From Flavobacteriaceae bacterium (GTDB taxonomy: Bacteria; Bacteroidota; Bacteroidia; Flavobacteriales; Flavobacteriaceae), in assembly GCA_016649785.1 (NCBI GenBank), contig JAENXB010000082.1:1-10920 (forward strand): 10,920 bases of DNA. The letters run 5' to 3'. Numbering within the stretch: position 1 is the stretch's first letter; every line of letters begins with the position of its first letter. This document shows positions 1 to 6,759 of the stretch, one piece after another. Position numbers and translations under genes: made by a program. The notes below the pieces were generated by a model. The model worked only from the letters and a program-made list of their open reading frames with translations, did no database searches and was not told the DNA's origin.

Positions 1-236
1 TACTTAAACTACTTAATCAGCCAAGTGATTTAACCTGGATTGAATTAATTAAAGTATTGAAGCATTTTTGTCATTCAGAATTTAAATCTAAAGGAAAGAC
101 GGGTGGTTCCAGGAGAAAATTTGTAAATAAAAATAAGGGGGTTATCATTCTTCATGAGCCTCATCCAGGATCAATTGTAAAAAATTATGTGTTCAAGCAA
201 ATTATTGAAAAATTAAAATTAAGGGAAAATGAATAA
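1..236 (+). CDS. hicA: HicA-family toxin, 5'-truncated by window edge
   Basis: The reading frame is open from position 3 and ends at TAA 234-236; no ATG lies in the visible part, so the start is just left of the window. About 77 residues are visible. The pattern resembles the HicA fold of type II toxin-antitoxin systems: an N-terminal helix with TWIELIKVLK, a GGSRRKF strand, a central IILHEPHPG stretch and a C-terminal helix ending FKQIIEKLK. HicA proteins are small dsRBD-like mRNA interferases. The classical catalytic His follows a Gly-Ser pair; here Arg occupies that place (GGSRRKF), as I recall for a HicA subfamily with the HxPHPG strand. The stop codon overlaps the hicB start by 8 bases, the usual coupled arrangement. 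Family assignment is fairly sure; whether the protein is toxic is unknown. Confidence 0.8.
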   Translation, partial: LKLLNQPSDLTWIELIKVLKHFCHSEFKSKGKTGGSRRKFVNKNKGVIILHEPHPGSIVKNYVFKQIIEKLKLRENE

Positions 237-460
237 TTATATCGAATATAAAGGATACCGGGGGATCATAGGATATAGCGATCAGGATTCAGTTCTTTAT
301 GGTAAAATTATGGGAATTGATGATCTGGTAACTTTTGAAGGTGCCAATGTTGAAGAAATTAAGTCGGCATTTTTTAATGCAGTGGTGCTTATCTGGAAAC
401 CTGTAGGGAATTGGGAAAAAATCCGAAAAAAAAATTTAATCAATTTTGGTTTTAATTCTC

Positions 461-485
461 CGAGGCTTGTCTCGTTATTTTTTTT
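461..485 (+). terminator. Candidate terminator after hicAB remnant
   Basis: CGAG (461-464) pairs with CTCG (471-474) around the loop GCTTGT, followed by a T-rich tract (475-485, one A interrupting). The stem is only four base pairs, but its place after the toxin-antitoxin remnant and its T-tract fit an intrinsic terminator. It lies inside the shifted hicB frame, which argues against that frame being coding. Confidence 0.4.
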
Positions 486-510
486 GGAATTTGGTGCTTG
501 GAATTTGGTA
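485..510. repeat. Short direct repeat, TGGAATTTGGT twice
   Basis: The 11-mer TGGAATTTGGT occurs at 485-495 and again at 499-509, a 14-bp period. The core word AATTTGG also appears, in reverse complement, in the repeat-rich gap near 8750. It probably belongs to the degenerate AATTC/GAATTTGG-type simple sequence seen between flavobacterial genes. No function is evident. Confidence 0.6.
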
Positions 511-554
511 TAAGGCTTTGAGAAGAGAGTTGGATTTAAAAGAGGACTCCTAGA

Positions 555-851
555 TTACCTCAATACCAATTTTGTTATCAATACTTTTCCCAGTGCTTCA
601 TTAAGCCTGTTTATTATTTTTTCCTTTCCGTAACTCAATTCTTCCCTTAATACCGAAGAACTCAATTGTACATAAAGAGTGCTGCCGTCCAGTTTAATGG
701 CGGTGGTATATTTTTCTATTGCAGGGCCCATTTCCTGGTTCCAAACATCTCTTGCATTTACCTTGTCCAGTCCGGTTTGCAATTTATTGGTGGAGACAAA
801 ATTTTGCAATGCCTCACTTAGCTTCATGTTTGCGTTATTTCTTTTCTTCAT
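555..851 (-). CDS. DUF721 / DciA-like protein
   Basis: A 98-residue protein matching the DUF721 pattern: a conserved Trp in the motif DVWNQEMGP (about residues 35-43), a glycine turn followed by TLYVQLSSSVLREEL (about 58-72), and a C-terminal helix with INRLNEALG. DciA, which shares this domain, loads or controls the replicative helicase DnaB in bacteria without DnaC, and single-domain DUF721 proteins of this size are common in Bacteroidota. It is the last gene of the recF cluster; its ATG at 851 overlaps the preceding lipoprotein gene by 17 bases. A second in-frame ATG at residue 9 (827) would start just after that gene's stop and is a plausible alternative. The domain call is fairly firm; the DciA role is inferred from family and from the neighbouring recF. 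Confidence 0.83.
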   Translation of the reverse strand: MKKRNNANMKLSEALQNFVSTNKLQTGLDKVNARDVWNQEMGPAIEKYTTAIKLDGSTLYVQLSSSVLREELSYGKEKIINRLNEALGKVLITKLVLR

Positions 852-1269
852 AATCGCTTAAAAGTGGGGTAAACCGTTTGTAATGATATATTATTCCTCT
901 GTCGTTTTTGAGGCTCAATTTGTCTTCTTCAGCCTTGATCACCGTTTCCTTCCAGGAATCGAACGGGGTGGTGTAATATAAATTCAATTTTCCTTCTTCA
1001 ATTTTGGCAACTACTTTTTCTTCATCATTTGTAACCGTATAAGTTCCGTCAAATTCCGGCCTCACCTTTTTTCTGAATCCGGTTCCGTCTTTAATTTCAA
1101 TAAAATCGACATTTTCATTTATTTTGAATTCCCGAATAGAATCTTTTGAAAATTCCACGTGTTCAATTTCCCAGTATCCGTTAAGGTGATCCAATTGCTC
1201 GGCGGGATACTGATTGTTGCAGCCTGTTATTAAAAACGCTAATATCAGGACTCCTATATACTTGTTCAT
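835..1269 (-). CDS. Small lipocalin-like lipoprotein
   Basis: A 144-residue protein with a lipoprotein signal peptide: positively charged start MNK, hydrophobic stretch 5-14, lipobox I-T-G-C with the acylated Cys at residue 17. The mature part is rich in beta-strand-like segments and begins with LNGYWEIEHVEF, the kind of N-terminal GxW motif seen in lipocalin-like domains; a second feature is FDGTYTV around residue 74. A similar protein accompanies recF in related flavobacteria, as I recall, but its ligand and role are unknown. Its ATG overlaps the recF stop codon (ATGA, 1266-1269), so translation is probably coupled. It probably sits in the periplasm or outer membrane, an odd partner for two DNA-metabolism genes. 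The lipoprotein call is strong; the lipocalin fold is tentative. Confidence 0.78.
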   Translation of the reverse strand: MNKYIGVLILAFLITGCNNQYPAEQLDHLNGYWEIEHVEFSKDSIREFKINENVDFIEIKDGTGFRKKVRPEFDGTYTVTNDEEKVVAKIEEGKLNLYYTTPFDSWKETVIKAEEDKLSLKNDRGIIYHYKRFTPLLSDYEEKK

Positions 1270-2345
1270 AATTTAAATATTTTATAAGATTGGTTGCTTT
1301 CTTTTACCACTTTCTCAGTCCTCTCGGCGTGGGTGTCGCTTACAAAAATTTGTCCCAATCCGTTTTCGGAGACAAGGGCTACGATATGCGCAACCCGCTG
1401 TTCGTCCAGTTTGTCAAAAATATCGTCCAGCAGCAATATGGGATTTCCCTTACTTATACTCTTAATAAAATCGAATTGTGCCAGTTTAAGTGCGATCAAA
1501 AATGATTTTTGTTGTCCCTGGGAACCGAATTTTTTAATTGGATGCCCTTCAATTTCAAAACTGAGATCGTCTTTATGCACACCCACCCCGGTATATTGTA
1601 AGATCATATCCTTCTGAAGGTTTTCTTCCAGCAGCTCTAATATGGATTTTTCAAATAACCGGCTTTTATATTCAAGGGAAACCTGTTCTTTATTATTGGC
1701 GATCTCTGCGTAGCGTTTGTTAAAAATGGGAATGAATTCATTTAAAAAAGCCGTCCTTTTTTCAAACAGGATATTCCCCAAAGAGGACATCTGTGAGTTG
1801 TAAATTTCAAGTGTATCCCGGTCAAATTTTGAATTGGCGGCAAAAAATTTCAAAAGCGCGTTTCTTTGTGCCAGGATCTTGTTGTACTGAATTAAGGAAT
1901 TCAAATACTCCCGATCACTTTGGGAGATCACTCCGTCTATAAATTTGCGCCGGGTGTCGCTTCCTTCGAGGATCAAATCCCGATCGCCCGGGGAAATAAT
2001 TACCGCGGGAATAAAACCTATATGTTCGCTGAATTTCTCATAGGCTTTGTTGTTGCGCTTGATCACCTTTTTCTGGCCCCGCCTGGCGCTTACCAGGATT
2101 TGTTCTTCCCGGTCATTTTTATCGAGAACCCCTTCAATCACAAAAAAATCGGCATTGTGGTTGATGTTTTGGCTGGTAATTGGGTTGAAATAGCTCTTTC
2201 CAAAAGAAAGGTGGTAAATACTGTCTAAAACATTCGTTTTTCCTACCCCGTTATGTCCCACCAAACAATTTATTTTGGCATCGAAATCAAATAACACGGA
2301 ATCAAAATTTTTGTAATTGACTAAAGAGAGGGATTTTAAAAACAT
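1266..2345 (-). CDS. recF: DNA replication and repair protein RecF
   Basis: A 359-residue SMC/ABC-type ATPase, the usual RecF length. Visible motifs: the N-terminal LVNYKNF segment, Walker A GHNGVGKT at residues 30-37, the ABC signature FGSQGQQKS at about 273-281, and Walker B ILLLDDIFDKLD at about 303-314, followed by the His-containing switch VSDTHAER. RecF works with RecO and RecR to load RecA at gapped single-stranded DNA and stalled forks. It is the first gene of a minus-strand cluster with the lipoprotein and DUF721 genes and is not next to dnaA/dnaN, which is common in Bacteroidota. The start is MFLKSLSLVNYKNF, in the position expected for RecF. No convincing -33/-7 pair is seen upstream. 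High certainty. Confidence 0.97.
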   Translation of the reverse strand: MFLKSLSLVNYKNFDSVLFDFDAKINCLVGHNGVGKTNVLDSIYHLSFGKSYFNPITSQNINHNADFFVIEGVLDKNDREEQILVSARRGQKKVIKRNNKAYEKFSEHIGFIPAVIISPGDRDLILEGSDTRRKFIDGVISQSDREYLNSLIQYNKILAQRNALLKFFAANSKFDRDTLEIYNSQMSSLGNILFEKRTAFLNEFIPIFNKRYAEIANNKEQVSLEYKSRLFEKSILELLEENLQKDMILQYTGVGVHKDDLSFEIEGHPIKKFGSQGQQKSFLIALKLAQFDFIKSISKGNPILLLDDIFDKLDEQRVAHIVALVSENGLGQIFVSDTHAERTEKVVKESNQSYKIFKL

Positions 2346-2462
2346 AAATGGCTGTTATTCAGCTTAGTAATAATTGTATGAATTAGTGTAAAGGTAAGTG
2401 AATGCTGCGGAAATTATTAAAAAATAAGAAATATTTTCCCACCTAAATAAGAATAAAAATTT

Positions 2463-2470
2463 TATTTTTG
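2463..2470 (+). promoter_or_regulatory. Candidate Bacteroidota -7 box, TPR-ribH operon
   Basis: TATTTTTG is an exact match to the Bacteroidota -7 consensus TAnnTTTG and lies 20 bases upstream of the TPR gene ATG. No clear TTG -33 element is found at the usual 19-21 bp spacing, so the call rests on the -7 box and its position. Confidence 0.45.
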
Positions 2471-2490
2471 CCATTCATTAAATCGATTTT

Positions 2491-3261
2491 ATGGCGACTT
2501 ACAATAAAAAAGGCAAAAAACCATCAAGTAAAGAAGAAAAAAGAACAAAGGTTGAAGAGGAATCCACTACAGCTGAAGTTTTTAACACCCTGGATGAGGG
2601 TGCCGGAAGAACTGAAGCCTGGGTTGCAAATAACCAAAAATATATCTACATCATAGTTGGTTTGGCTGCGGTTATTGTTTTAGGATACTTAGGTTTCCAA
2701 AAATTTATACAAGAGCCTAAGGAAGCCGAGGCTGCCAATGAAATGTTCCAGGCACAGCAATATTTTGACACTGCGTTGGCCGGTACCGGTACACAAGCCG
2801 ATTCCTTATATAATATGTCTATTACTGGCGGAGAAGGAAAATATGGTTTTCTTGATATTATTGACAATTATGGTAGTACCAAGGCTGCCAATTTAGCACA
2901 TTACTATGCGGGATTTGCTTATCTAAATACAAATAGTTACCAGGAAGCTATAGATCAACTGGAAGATTTTAAAAGCGACGATGAAATATTGGCAGCTCTT
3001 GCCGTAGGAGGAATTGGAGATGCTTTTTTACAATTGGACCAGCCGGAAGAAGCTTTGAAATATTATGACAAAGCTGCTTCAATGAGGTCAAATGAATTCA
3101 CAGCACCAAAGTTTCTTCTTAAAGCCACCATTACTGCCATACAGTTAGGAAAGGGTGAACAGGCTTCAAAATATTTAAACAGAATAAAAGACGAATTCTC
3201 AACCAGTCCTGAGGCCAATCAAGTCCCTGTTTATTTGGGACGTGCCCAGGCAATGAAATAA
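2491..3261 (+). CDS. Membrane-anchored TPR protein, YfgM-like
   Basis: A 256-residue protein. A charged, Lys/Glu-rich cytoplasmic N-terminus (1-50) precedes one transmembrane helix (about 51-69). The rest is helical with TPR-like repeats, for example AHYYAGFAYLNTNSYQEAID (about 137-156) and GDAFLQLDQPEEALKYYDKA (about 176-195). This architecture resembles YfgM, an accessory factor of the SecYEG translocon and periplasmic chaperone network, but sequence alone does not prove that role. It lies six bases upstream of ribH and is probably co-transcribed with it, from a promoter in the gap shared with the divergent recF cluster. ATG 2491 is preferred because a good -7 box lies just upstream and the TPR and membrane segments are all in this frame. 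Confidence 0.85.
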   Translation: MATYNKKGKKPSSKEEKRTKVEEESTTAEVFNTLDEGAGRTEAWVANNQKYIYIIVGLAAVIVLGYLGFQKFIQEPKEAEAANEMFQAQQYFDTALAGTGTQADSLYNMSITGGEGKYGFLDIIDNYGSTKAANLAHYYAGFAYLNTNSYQEAIDQLEDFKSDDEILAALAVGGIGDAFLQLDQPEEALKYYDKAASMRSNEFTAPKFLLKATITAIQLGKGEQASKYLNRIKDEFSTSPEANQVPVYLGRAQAMK

Positions 3262-3267
3262 AAAACT

Positions 3268-3765
3268 ATGGCCACAACCGGTAAAGATCTTTCTGATTAT
3301 GATAAAAACAGGGTTCCAAATGCGAAGGAATTTCGTTTTGGACTTGTTGTGGCTGAATGGAATGAAGAAATAACCGAAGGTTTGTACCGCGGTGCTATTG
3401 AAGCATTGAAAGCAAATGGTGTTCTTGAAGAGAAAATCGTGCGCTGGAATGTTCCCGGGAGTTTTGAACTTATATACGCCTGTAAAAAAATGCAGGAAAG
3501 CTTTGATATGCTGGATGCCATTATCGCCATTGGCAGTGTCATAGAAGGGGAGACCAAACATTTTGAATATGTGTGCCAGGGCGTTGCTCACGGCATCAAG
3601 GATTTAAACGTACAACACGATATTCCTGTTATTTTTTGCGTGCTTACAGATCAAAATATGCAGCAGGCAATAGACCGCTCTGGTGGAAAGCACGGCAACA
3701 AAGGCACCGAGTCCGGCATTTCCGCAATTAAAATGGCGCAACTTCGAAAGGACGCCCGGTTCTAA
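3268..3765 (+). CDS. ribH: 6,7-dimethyl-8-ribityllumazine synthase
   Basis: A 165-residue protein, normal for lumazine synthase, which condenses 5-amino-6-ribitylamino-uracil with 3,4-dihydroxy-2-butanone 4-phosphate in the penultimate step of riboflavin synthesis. Visible motifs: N-terminal FGLVVAEWNEEI (substrate-binding Trp near residue 31), VPGSFEL (62-68), GSVIEGETKHFEYV (89-102) with the conserved His98, and FCVLTDQNMQQAIDRSGGKHGNKG from about 123, which holds the phosphate-binding Arg137. The family assembles as pentamers or 60-mer capsids in the cytoplasm. It follows the TPR gene by six bases. No FMN riboswitch is visible upstream, and no other rib genes lie in the window, so the pathway is dispersed here. 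High certainty. Confidence 0.97.
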   Translation: MATTGKDLSDYDKNRVPNAKEFRFGLVVAEWNEEITEGLYRGAIEALKANGVLEEKIVRWNVPGSFELIYACKKMQESFDMLDAIIAIGSVIEGETKHFEYVCQGVAHGIKDLNVQHDIPVIFCVLTDQNMQQAIDRSGGKHGNKGTESGISAIKMAQLRKDARF

Positions 3766-3846
3766 AAATAAACAAACTTTCCTTCGGCATTATTCTTGTT
3801 CCTTTTATTTAGCTTAAAACAGCTTTCTTTTTTGAGGCTTTTTAAG

Positions 3847-3854
3847 TAAATTTG
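3847..3854 (+). promoter_or_regulatory. Candidate Bacteroidota -7 box for the mutL operon
   Basis: TAAATTTG matches TAnnTTTG exactly and lies 22 bases upstream of the TTG start at 3877, giving a short leader typical of Bacteroidota. A TTTG at 3831-3834 is too close (12-bp spacer) to be a regular -33 element, so the -33 box is uncertain. Confidence 0.5.
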
Positions 3855-3876
3855 AATATTCAAAAAAGCAAAAGTT

Positions 3877-4170
3877 TTGAAAATAAATTTATTAAAACCC
3901 AGGAAGAATGCCCGCTATAATTACACGCCACGTTATTATAAGGGGAAGGATGAGGGTAATATTTATTCCTTCGATTCAAAATTCAACAAATATAAAAACA
4001 TTACCAACGCCAACGATTATGGGGCCCAGTGGGCCGAAGCACGAAAATCGAGCAGGACCAAAGGCAATAGGGAAATCAACAAACGGGTAATTATTATTAT
4101 TATACTATTGGTGCTTCTCTTTTTGTGGATCATAGATTTCGATTTATCCATTTTTTCGAATCGGCCGTAG
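3877..4170 (+). CDS. Small single-span membrane protein, mutL operon leader
   Basis: A 97-residue protein of unknown function. The N-terminal 70 residues are basic and hydrophilic, with an Arg/Tyr-rich stretch (NARYNYTPRYYKGK, residues 11-24); residues 71-88 are an Ile/Leu-rich membrane helix after KR, followed by a short tail (IDFDLSIF). The start is TTG at 3877: no ATG lies upstream in frame, and the segment after it resembles the N-terminus of related proteins between ribH and mutL in flavobacteria as I remember them. Such proteins are often labelled 'riboflavin synthase subunit beta'; nothing in the sequence supports an enzyme, and the name is probably carried over from the neighbouring ribH. 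The stop abuts the mutL ATG with no gap, so coupling is likely. Confidence 0.8.
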   Translation: MKINLLKPRKNARYNYTPRYYKGKDEGNIYSFDSKFNKYKNITNANDYGAQWAEARKSSRTKGNREINKRVIIIIILLVLLFLWIIDFDLSIFSNRP

Positions 4171-6015
4171 ATGAGTGATGTTATACATTTATTGCCGGAT
4201 CATGTAGCAAATCAAATTGCTGCAGGGGAAGTGGTCCAACGTCCCGCATCGGTTATTAAGGAACTTCTTGAAAACGCGATAGATGCCGGTGCAAAAAATA
4301 TCCAGGTATATGTAAAGGAGTCCGGAAAAATTTTGGTAAAAGTTGTGGACGACGGTGCGGGGATGAGTCTTACCGATGCCCGCCTGAGTTTTGAACGGCA
4401 TGCAACCTCCAAAATTAAATCGGCAGAAGATCTGTTCCATTTGCATACCAAAGGTTTTCGTGGAGAAGCATTAGCATCCATTGCCGCGATTGCACACGTA
4501 GAACTTAAAACAAAAAGGGAAGAAGATGAAGTTGGCACCTGCATAAAGATAGAAGGCAGCCAGATCATCTCCCAGGAACCCTGTGTAACTTCCCGGGGCA
4601 CCACCATCAGCGTTAAAAACCTGTTTTACAATATTCCCGCAAGGCGTAATTTTTTAAAATCGGATACCGTTGAGATCCGTCATATTATAGATGAATTTCA
4701 GCGCGTTGCGCTTGCTCATCCCAACATAGCATTTTCACTGTCTCACAATTCAAGCGAATTATTTCAGCTTTCCAACACCAATTACAGGCAACGGATCACC
4801 AATATTTTAGGAGGTAAAACAAGTGAAAAACTGGTGCCCGTAAATGAAGAGACCGAAATTGTCACAATTTCCGGATTTGTGGGAAAACCTGAATTTGCCA
4901 AACGCACCCGGGGCGAGCAATTTTTCTTTGTAAACGACCGGTTTATAAAAAGTCCGTACCTAAACCACGCGGTAACAGCCGCTTTTGAAGGATTATTGAA
5001 AGATAAAGCATTTCCGAGTTATTTTTTATACCTGACAGTAGATCCCAAAAGTATCGATATCAATATACATCCTACAAAAACTGAAATTCAGTTTGACGAT
5101 GAACACGCGCTGTATGCAATTTTGCGCAGTTCCATAAAACACAGCTTGGGTCAATTTAATGTGGCACCTGTGCTGGATTTTGAAAGGGATCCCAGTCTGG
5201 ATACTCCATACAATTTTGAAAACAAGCCTGCTGCATCTCCGCAAATTGAAGTTGACCGGAATTTTAACCCATTTAAGAACGAATCGGGGAGTGGCAGCGG
5301 ATTTAGAAGTGCCTTTAAAAAAGATTCAGGTGATTGGGAAGGTCTATATACAGGTTTAAAAAGCGATTCAAATTTTATAGACCTCAAGCAAATTGAATTT
5401 GAAAGTGAGGAAGTAACGGGAAATCTGTTTGGCGCCACCAAAACTGTGGAAACTCAAAATTCCACCTTTCAGCTCAATAAAAAATATATCATCAGCACTT
5501 TGAAGAATGGGATGTTGGTAATAGATCAGCATCGCGCGCATACACGCATACTTTATGAGGAGCTTTTAAAAAGCATTACCTTATCTCCAGCCGTGAGCCA
5601 ACAGTTATTGTTTCCTTTAATACTTCAGTTTAATCAGCAGGAAATAAAATTATTGCAGGGGATTAAAGACTCTCTTGAACAAACCGGGTTTGTTTTTTCT
5701 GATATAAAATCAGATTCCGTGGAAATCATTGGAGTTCCTACAACAGTTTCAGAAAGTGAAGTAGAAATACTGCTAGAACGATTGCTGGCCGATTTTGAGA
5801 ATGAGGTGCCTGAGAACAATTTTTCACAAACCGACTTGCTGGCGAAATCTTTGGCAAAAAGTATGGCGGTAAAATCGGGAAATTTGCTAAATTCAACGGA
5901 ACAACAACATATTGTAAATGGATTATTCGCTTGTAAAGAGCCTTCATTAACCCCGTTTAACAAGCCTGTTTTTATTACCTTGCAAGTTGAAGAATTGGAA
6001 AAAAAATTTATGTAA
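4171..6015 (+). CDS. mutL: DNA mismatch repair protein MutL
   Basis: A 614-residue protein. The N-terminal GHKL ATPase is complete: NQIAAGEVVQRPASVIKELL (14-33, with Glu31 at the catalytic position and Asn35 as Mg ligand), DDGAGM (60-65), ATSKI (78-82) and TKGFRGEALASIA (93-105). A variable linker (about 345-430) leads to the C-terminal dimerisation domain. MutL links MutS mismatch recognition to strand incision. The endonuclease motif normally written DQHAxxE(x4)E reads DQHRAHTRILYE (452-463): Asp452, His454 and Glu463 are kept but the first Glu is Thr458. The Cys of the ACR motif is absent (AKSMAVKSG, 562-570), and the C-terminal CPHGRP-like motif is reduced to Cys588 followed later by FNKP. 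Incision activity is therefore uncertain. Second gene of the five-gene operon. Confidence 0.97.
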   Translation: MSDVIHLLPDHVANQIAAGEVVQRPASVIKELLENAIDAGAKNIQVYVKESGKILVKVVDDGAGMSLTDARLSFERHATSKIKSAEDLFHLHTKGFRGEALASIAAIAHVELKTKREEDEVGTCIKIEGSQIISQEPCVTSRGTTISVKNLFYNIPARRNFLKSDTVEIRHIIDEFQRVALAHPNIAFSLSHNSSELFQLSNTNYRQRITNILGGKTSEKLVPVNEETEIVTISGFVGKPEFAKRTRGEQFFFVNDRFIKSPYLNHAVTAAFEGLLKDKAFPSYFLYLTVDPKSIDINIHPTKTEIQFDDEHALYAILRSSIKHSLGQFNVAPVLDFERDPSLDTPYNFENKPAASPQIEVDRNFNPFKNESGSGSGFRSAFKKDSGDWEGLYTGLKSDSNFIDLKQIEFESEEVTGNLFGATKTVETQNSTFQLNKKYIISTLKNGMLVIDQHRAHTRILYEELLKSITLSPAVSQQLLFPLILQFNQQEIKLLQGIKDSLEQTGFVFSDIKSDSVEIIGVPTTVSESEVEILLERLLADFENEVPENNFSQTDLLAKSLAKSMAVKSGNLLNSTEQQHIVNGLFACKEPSLTPFNKPVFITLQVEELEKKFM

Positions 6016-6759
6016 ATGGGAAGGATCACAGATACCGTAAAGGTTCTTATTATAATTAACGTTTTGTTTTTTGCCGGGACAATGTTTATAGGGGATTATA
6101 CCTATAAATTATTTTCATTGTGGTTTTTCCAAAATGAGAATTTTGGAGTTTGGCAAATTGTTACACATATGTTCATGCACGGCGGATTTATGCATATTTT
6201 ATTCAATATGTACGCGCTTTGGGCTTTTGGAAGTCCAATAGAACAGATGTTGGGAAAAAGCAAGTTTTTGTTTTTCTATTTCTCCTGTGGTATAGGTGCG
6301 GCAATCCTGCATAGCCTTGTAAATTATTATCACGTGGAATCGGGATATAACGCATTGGTGCAGGCGGGAATGAACCCCGATGCAATTCAGCGTTTACTTG
6401 AGACCGGACAATATTCTACAGAAATTTTGAACTCCGTATCAAAAGAGACTTTGGAGAGCATGTTCATATCCTTTAATACTCCTGCAGTAGGTGCTTCCGG
6501 GGCGATTTACGGGATCCTGGTGGCTTTTGGAATGTTGTTTCCAAGTGTGGAACTGTTTTTAATTTTTGTACCCATACCTATTAAAGCCAAAGTTTTTATC
6601 CCTGTGTTAATTGGATTAGATTTGTTTTCAGGAATAACGGGATATTCTATATTTGGGGGAGGAATTGCTCATTTTGCGCACGTAGGAGGCGCTCTATTCG
6701 GATTTATAATGATGTGGTACTGGAAGAAAAATCAGTTTAATCAAAACAGATGGGATTAA
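6016..6759 (+). CDS. Rhomboid-family intramembrane serine protease (first copy)
   Basis: A 247-residue polytopic membrane protein. Rhomboid hallmarks: HGGFMHILFNMYALW (His60 and Asn64 of the HxxxN motif), GASGAIYG with catalytic Ser161, and AHFAHVGGALFG with catalytic His222. Rhomboids cleave substrates within or near membrane helices. A hydrophilic insertion of roughly 50 residues (about 103-155) separates the HxxxN half from the Ser helix, longer than in simple bacterial rhomboids. The ATG follows the mutL stop directly (TAAATG). Substrate unknown. The catalytic residues look intact, so an active protease is expected. Confidence 0.93.
   Translation: MGRITDTVKVLIIINVLFFAGTMFIGDYTYKLFSLWFFQNENFGVWQIVTHMFMHGGFMHILFNMYALWAFGSPIEQMLGKSKFLFFYFSCGIGAAILHSLVNYYHVESGYNALVQAGMNPDAIQRLLETGQYSTEILNSVSKETLESMFISFNTPAVGASGAIYGILVAFGMLFPSVELFLIFVPIPIKAKVFIPVLIGLDLFSGITGYSIFGGGIAHFAHVGGALFGFIMMWYWKKNQFNQNRWD

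Larger units (their letters stand above)
229..513 (+). pseudogene. hicB: HicB-family antitoxin, frameshifted and 3'-truncated
   Basis: Residues 1-52 match the N-terminal HicB domain: MNNYIEYKGYRG, then YGKIMGIDDLVTFEG and EEIKSAF. After Val52 (382-384) the frame changes character. Supplying one base between 385 and 386 restores typical HicB sequence in the alternative frame (AYLETCRELGKNPKK, 387-431), which then meets a stop at 453-455. The C-terminal DNA-binding half of HicB is therefore absent. The current frame continues to 513 with no family resemblance and runs through a hairpin and a direct repeat, which supports non-coding status. The gene starts inside the hicA stop region, so translation is probably coupled. 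A nine-A run at 426-434 could also be error-prone. A functional short antitoxin is possible but unlikely. Confidence 0.8.

Noticed and set aside
541..552. AGGA-C-TCCT palindrome next to the DUF721 gene end as its terminator
   Set aside because: A one-base loop cannot form a hairpin and no strong T-tract follows in the gene's direction.
2389..2396. TACCTTTA on the minus strand as a recF promoter -7 box
   Set aside because: The last base differs from TAnnTTTG and there is no TTG at the right distance upstream; too weak to list.
3266..3765. FMN riboswitch or further rib genes around ribH
   Set aside because: ribH follows the TPR gene by six bases with no room for a leader, and no other riboflavin gene is recognisable in the window.
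3827..3868. Inverted repeat CTTTTTTGA / TCAAAAAAG as a terminator after ribH
   Set aside because: The arms are only A/T runs with a 24-base loop that contains the candidate -7 box; likely chance in AT-rich DNA.
4089..4106. ATT-type trinucleotide run in the small membrane protein gene
   Set aside because: It encodes the Ile run of the membrane helix; triplet changes would not shift the frame, so phase variation is unlikely.
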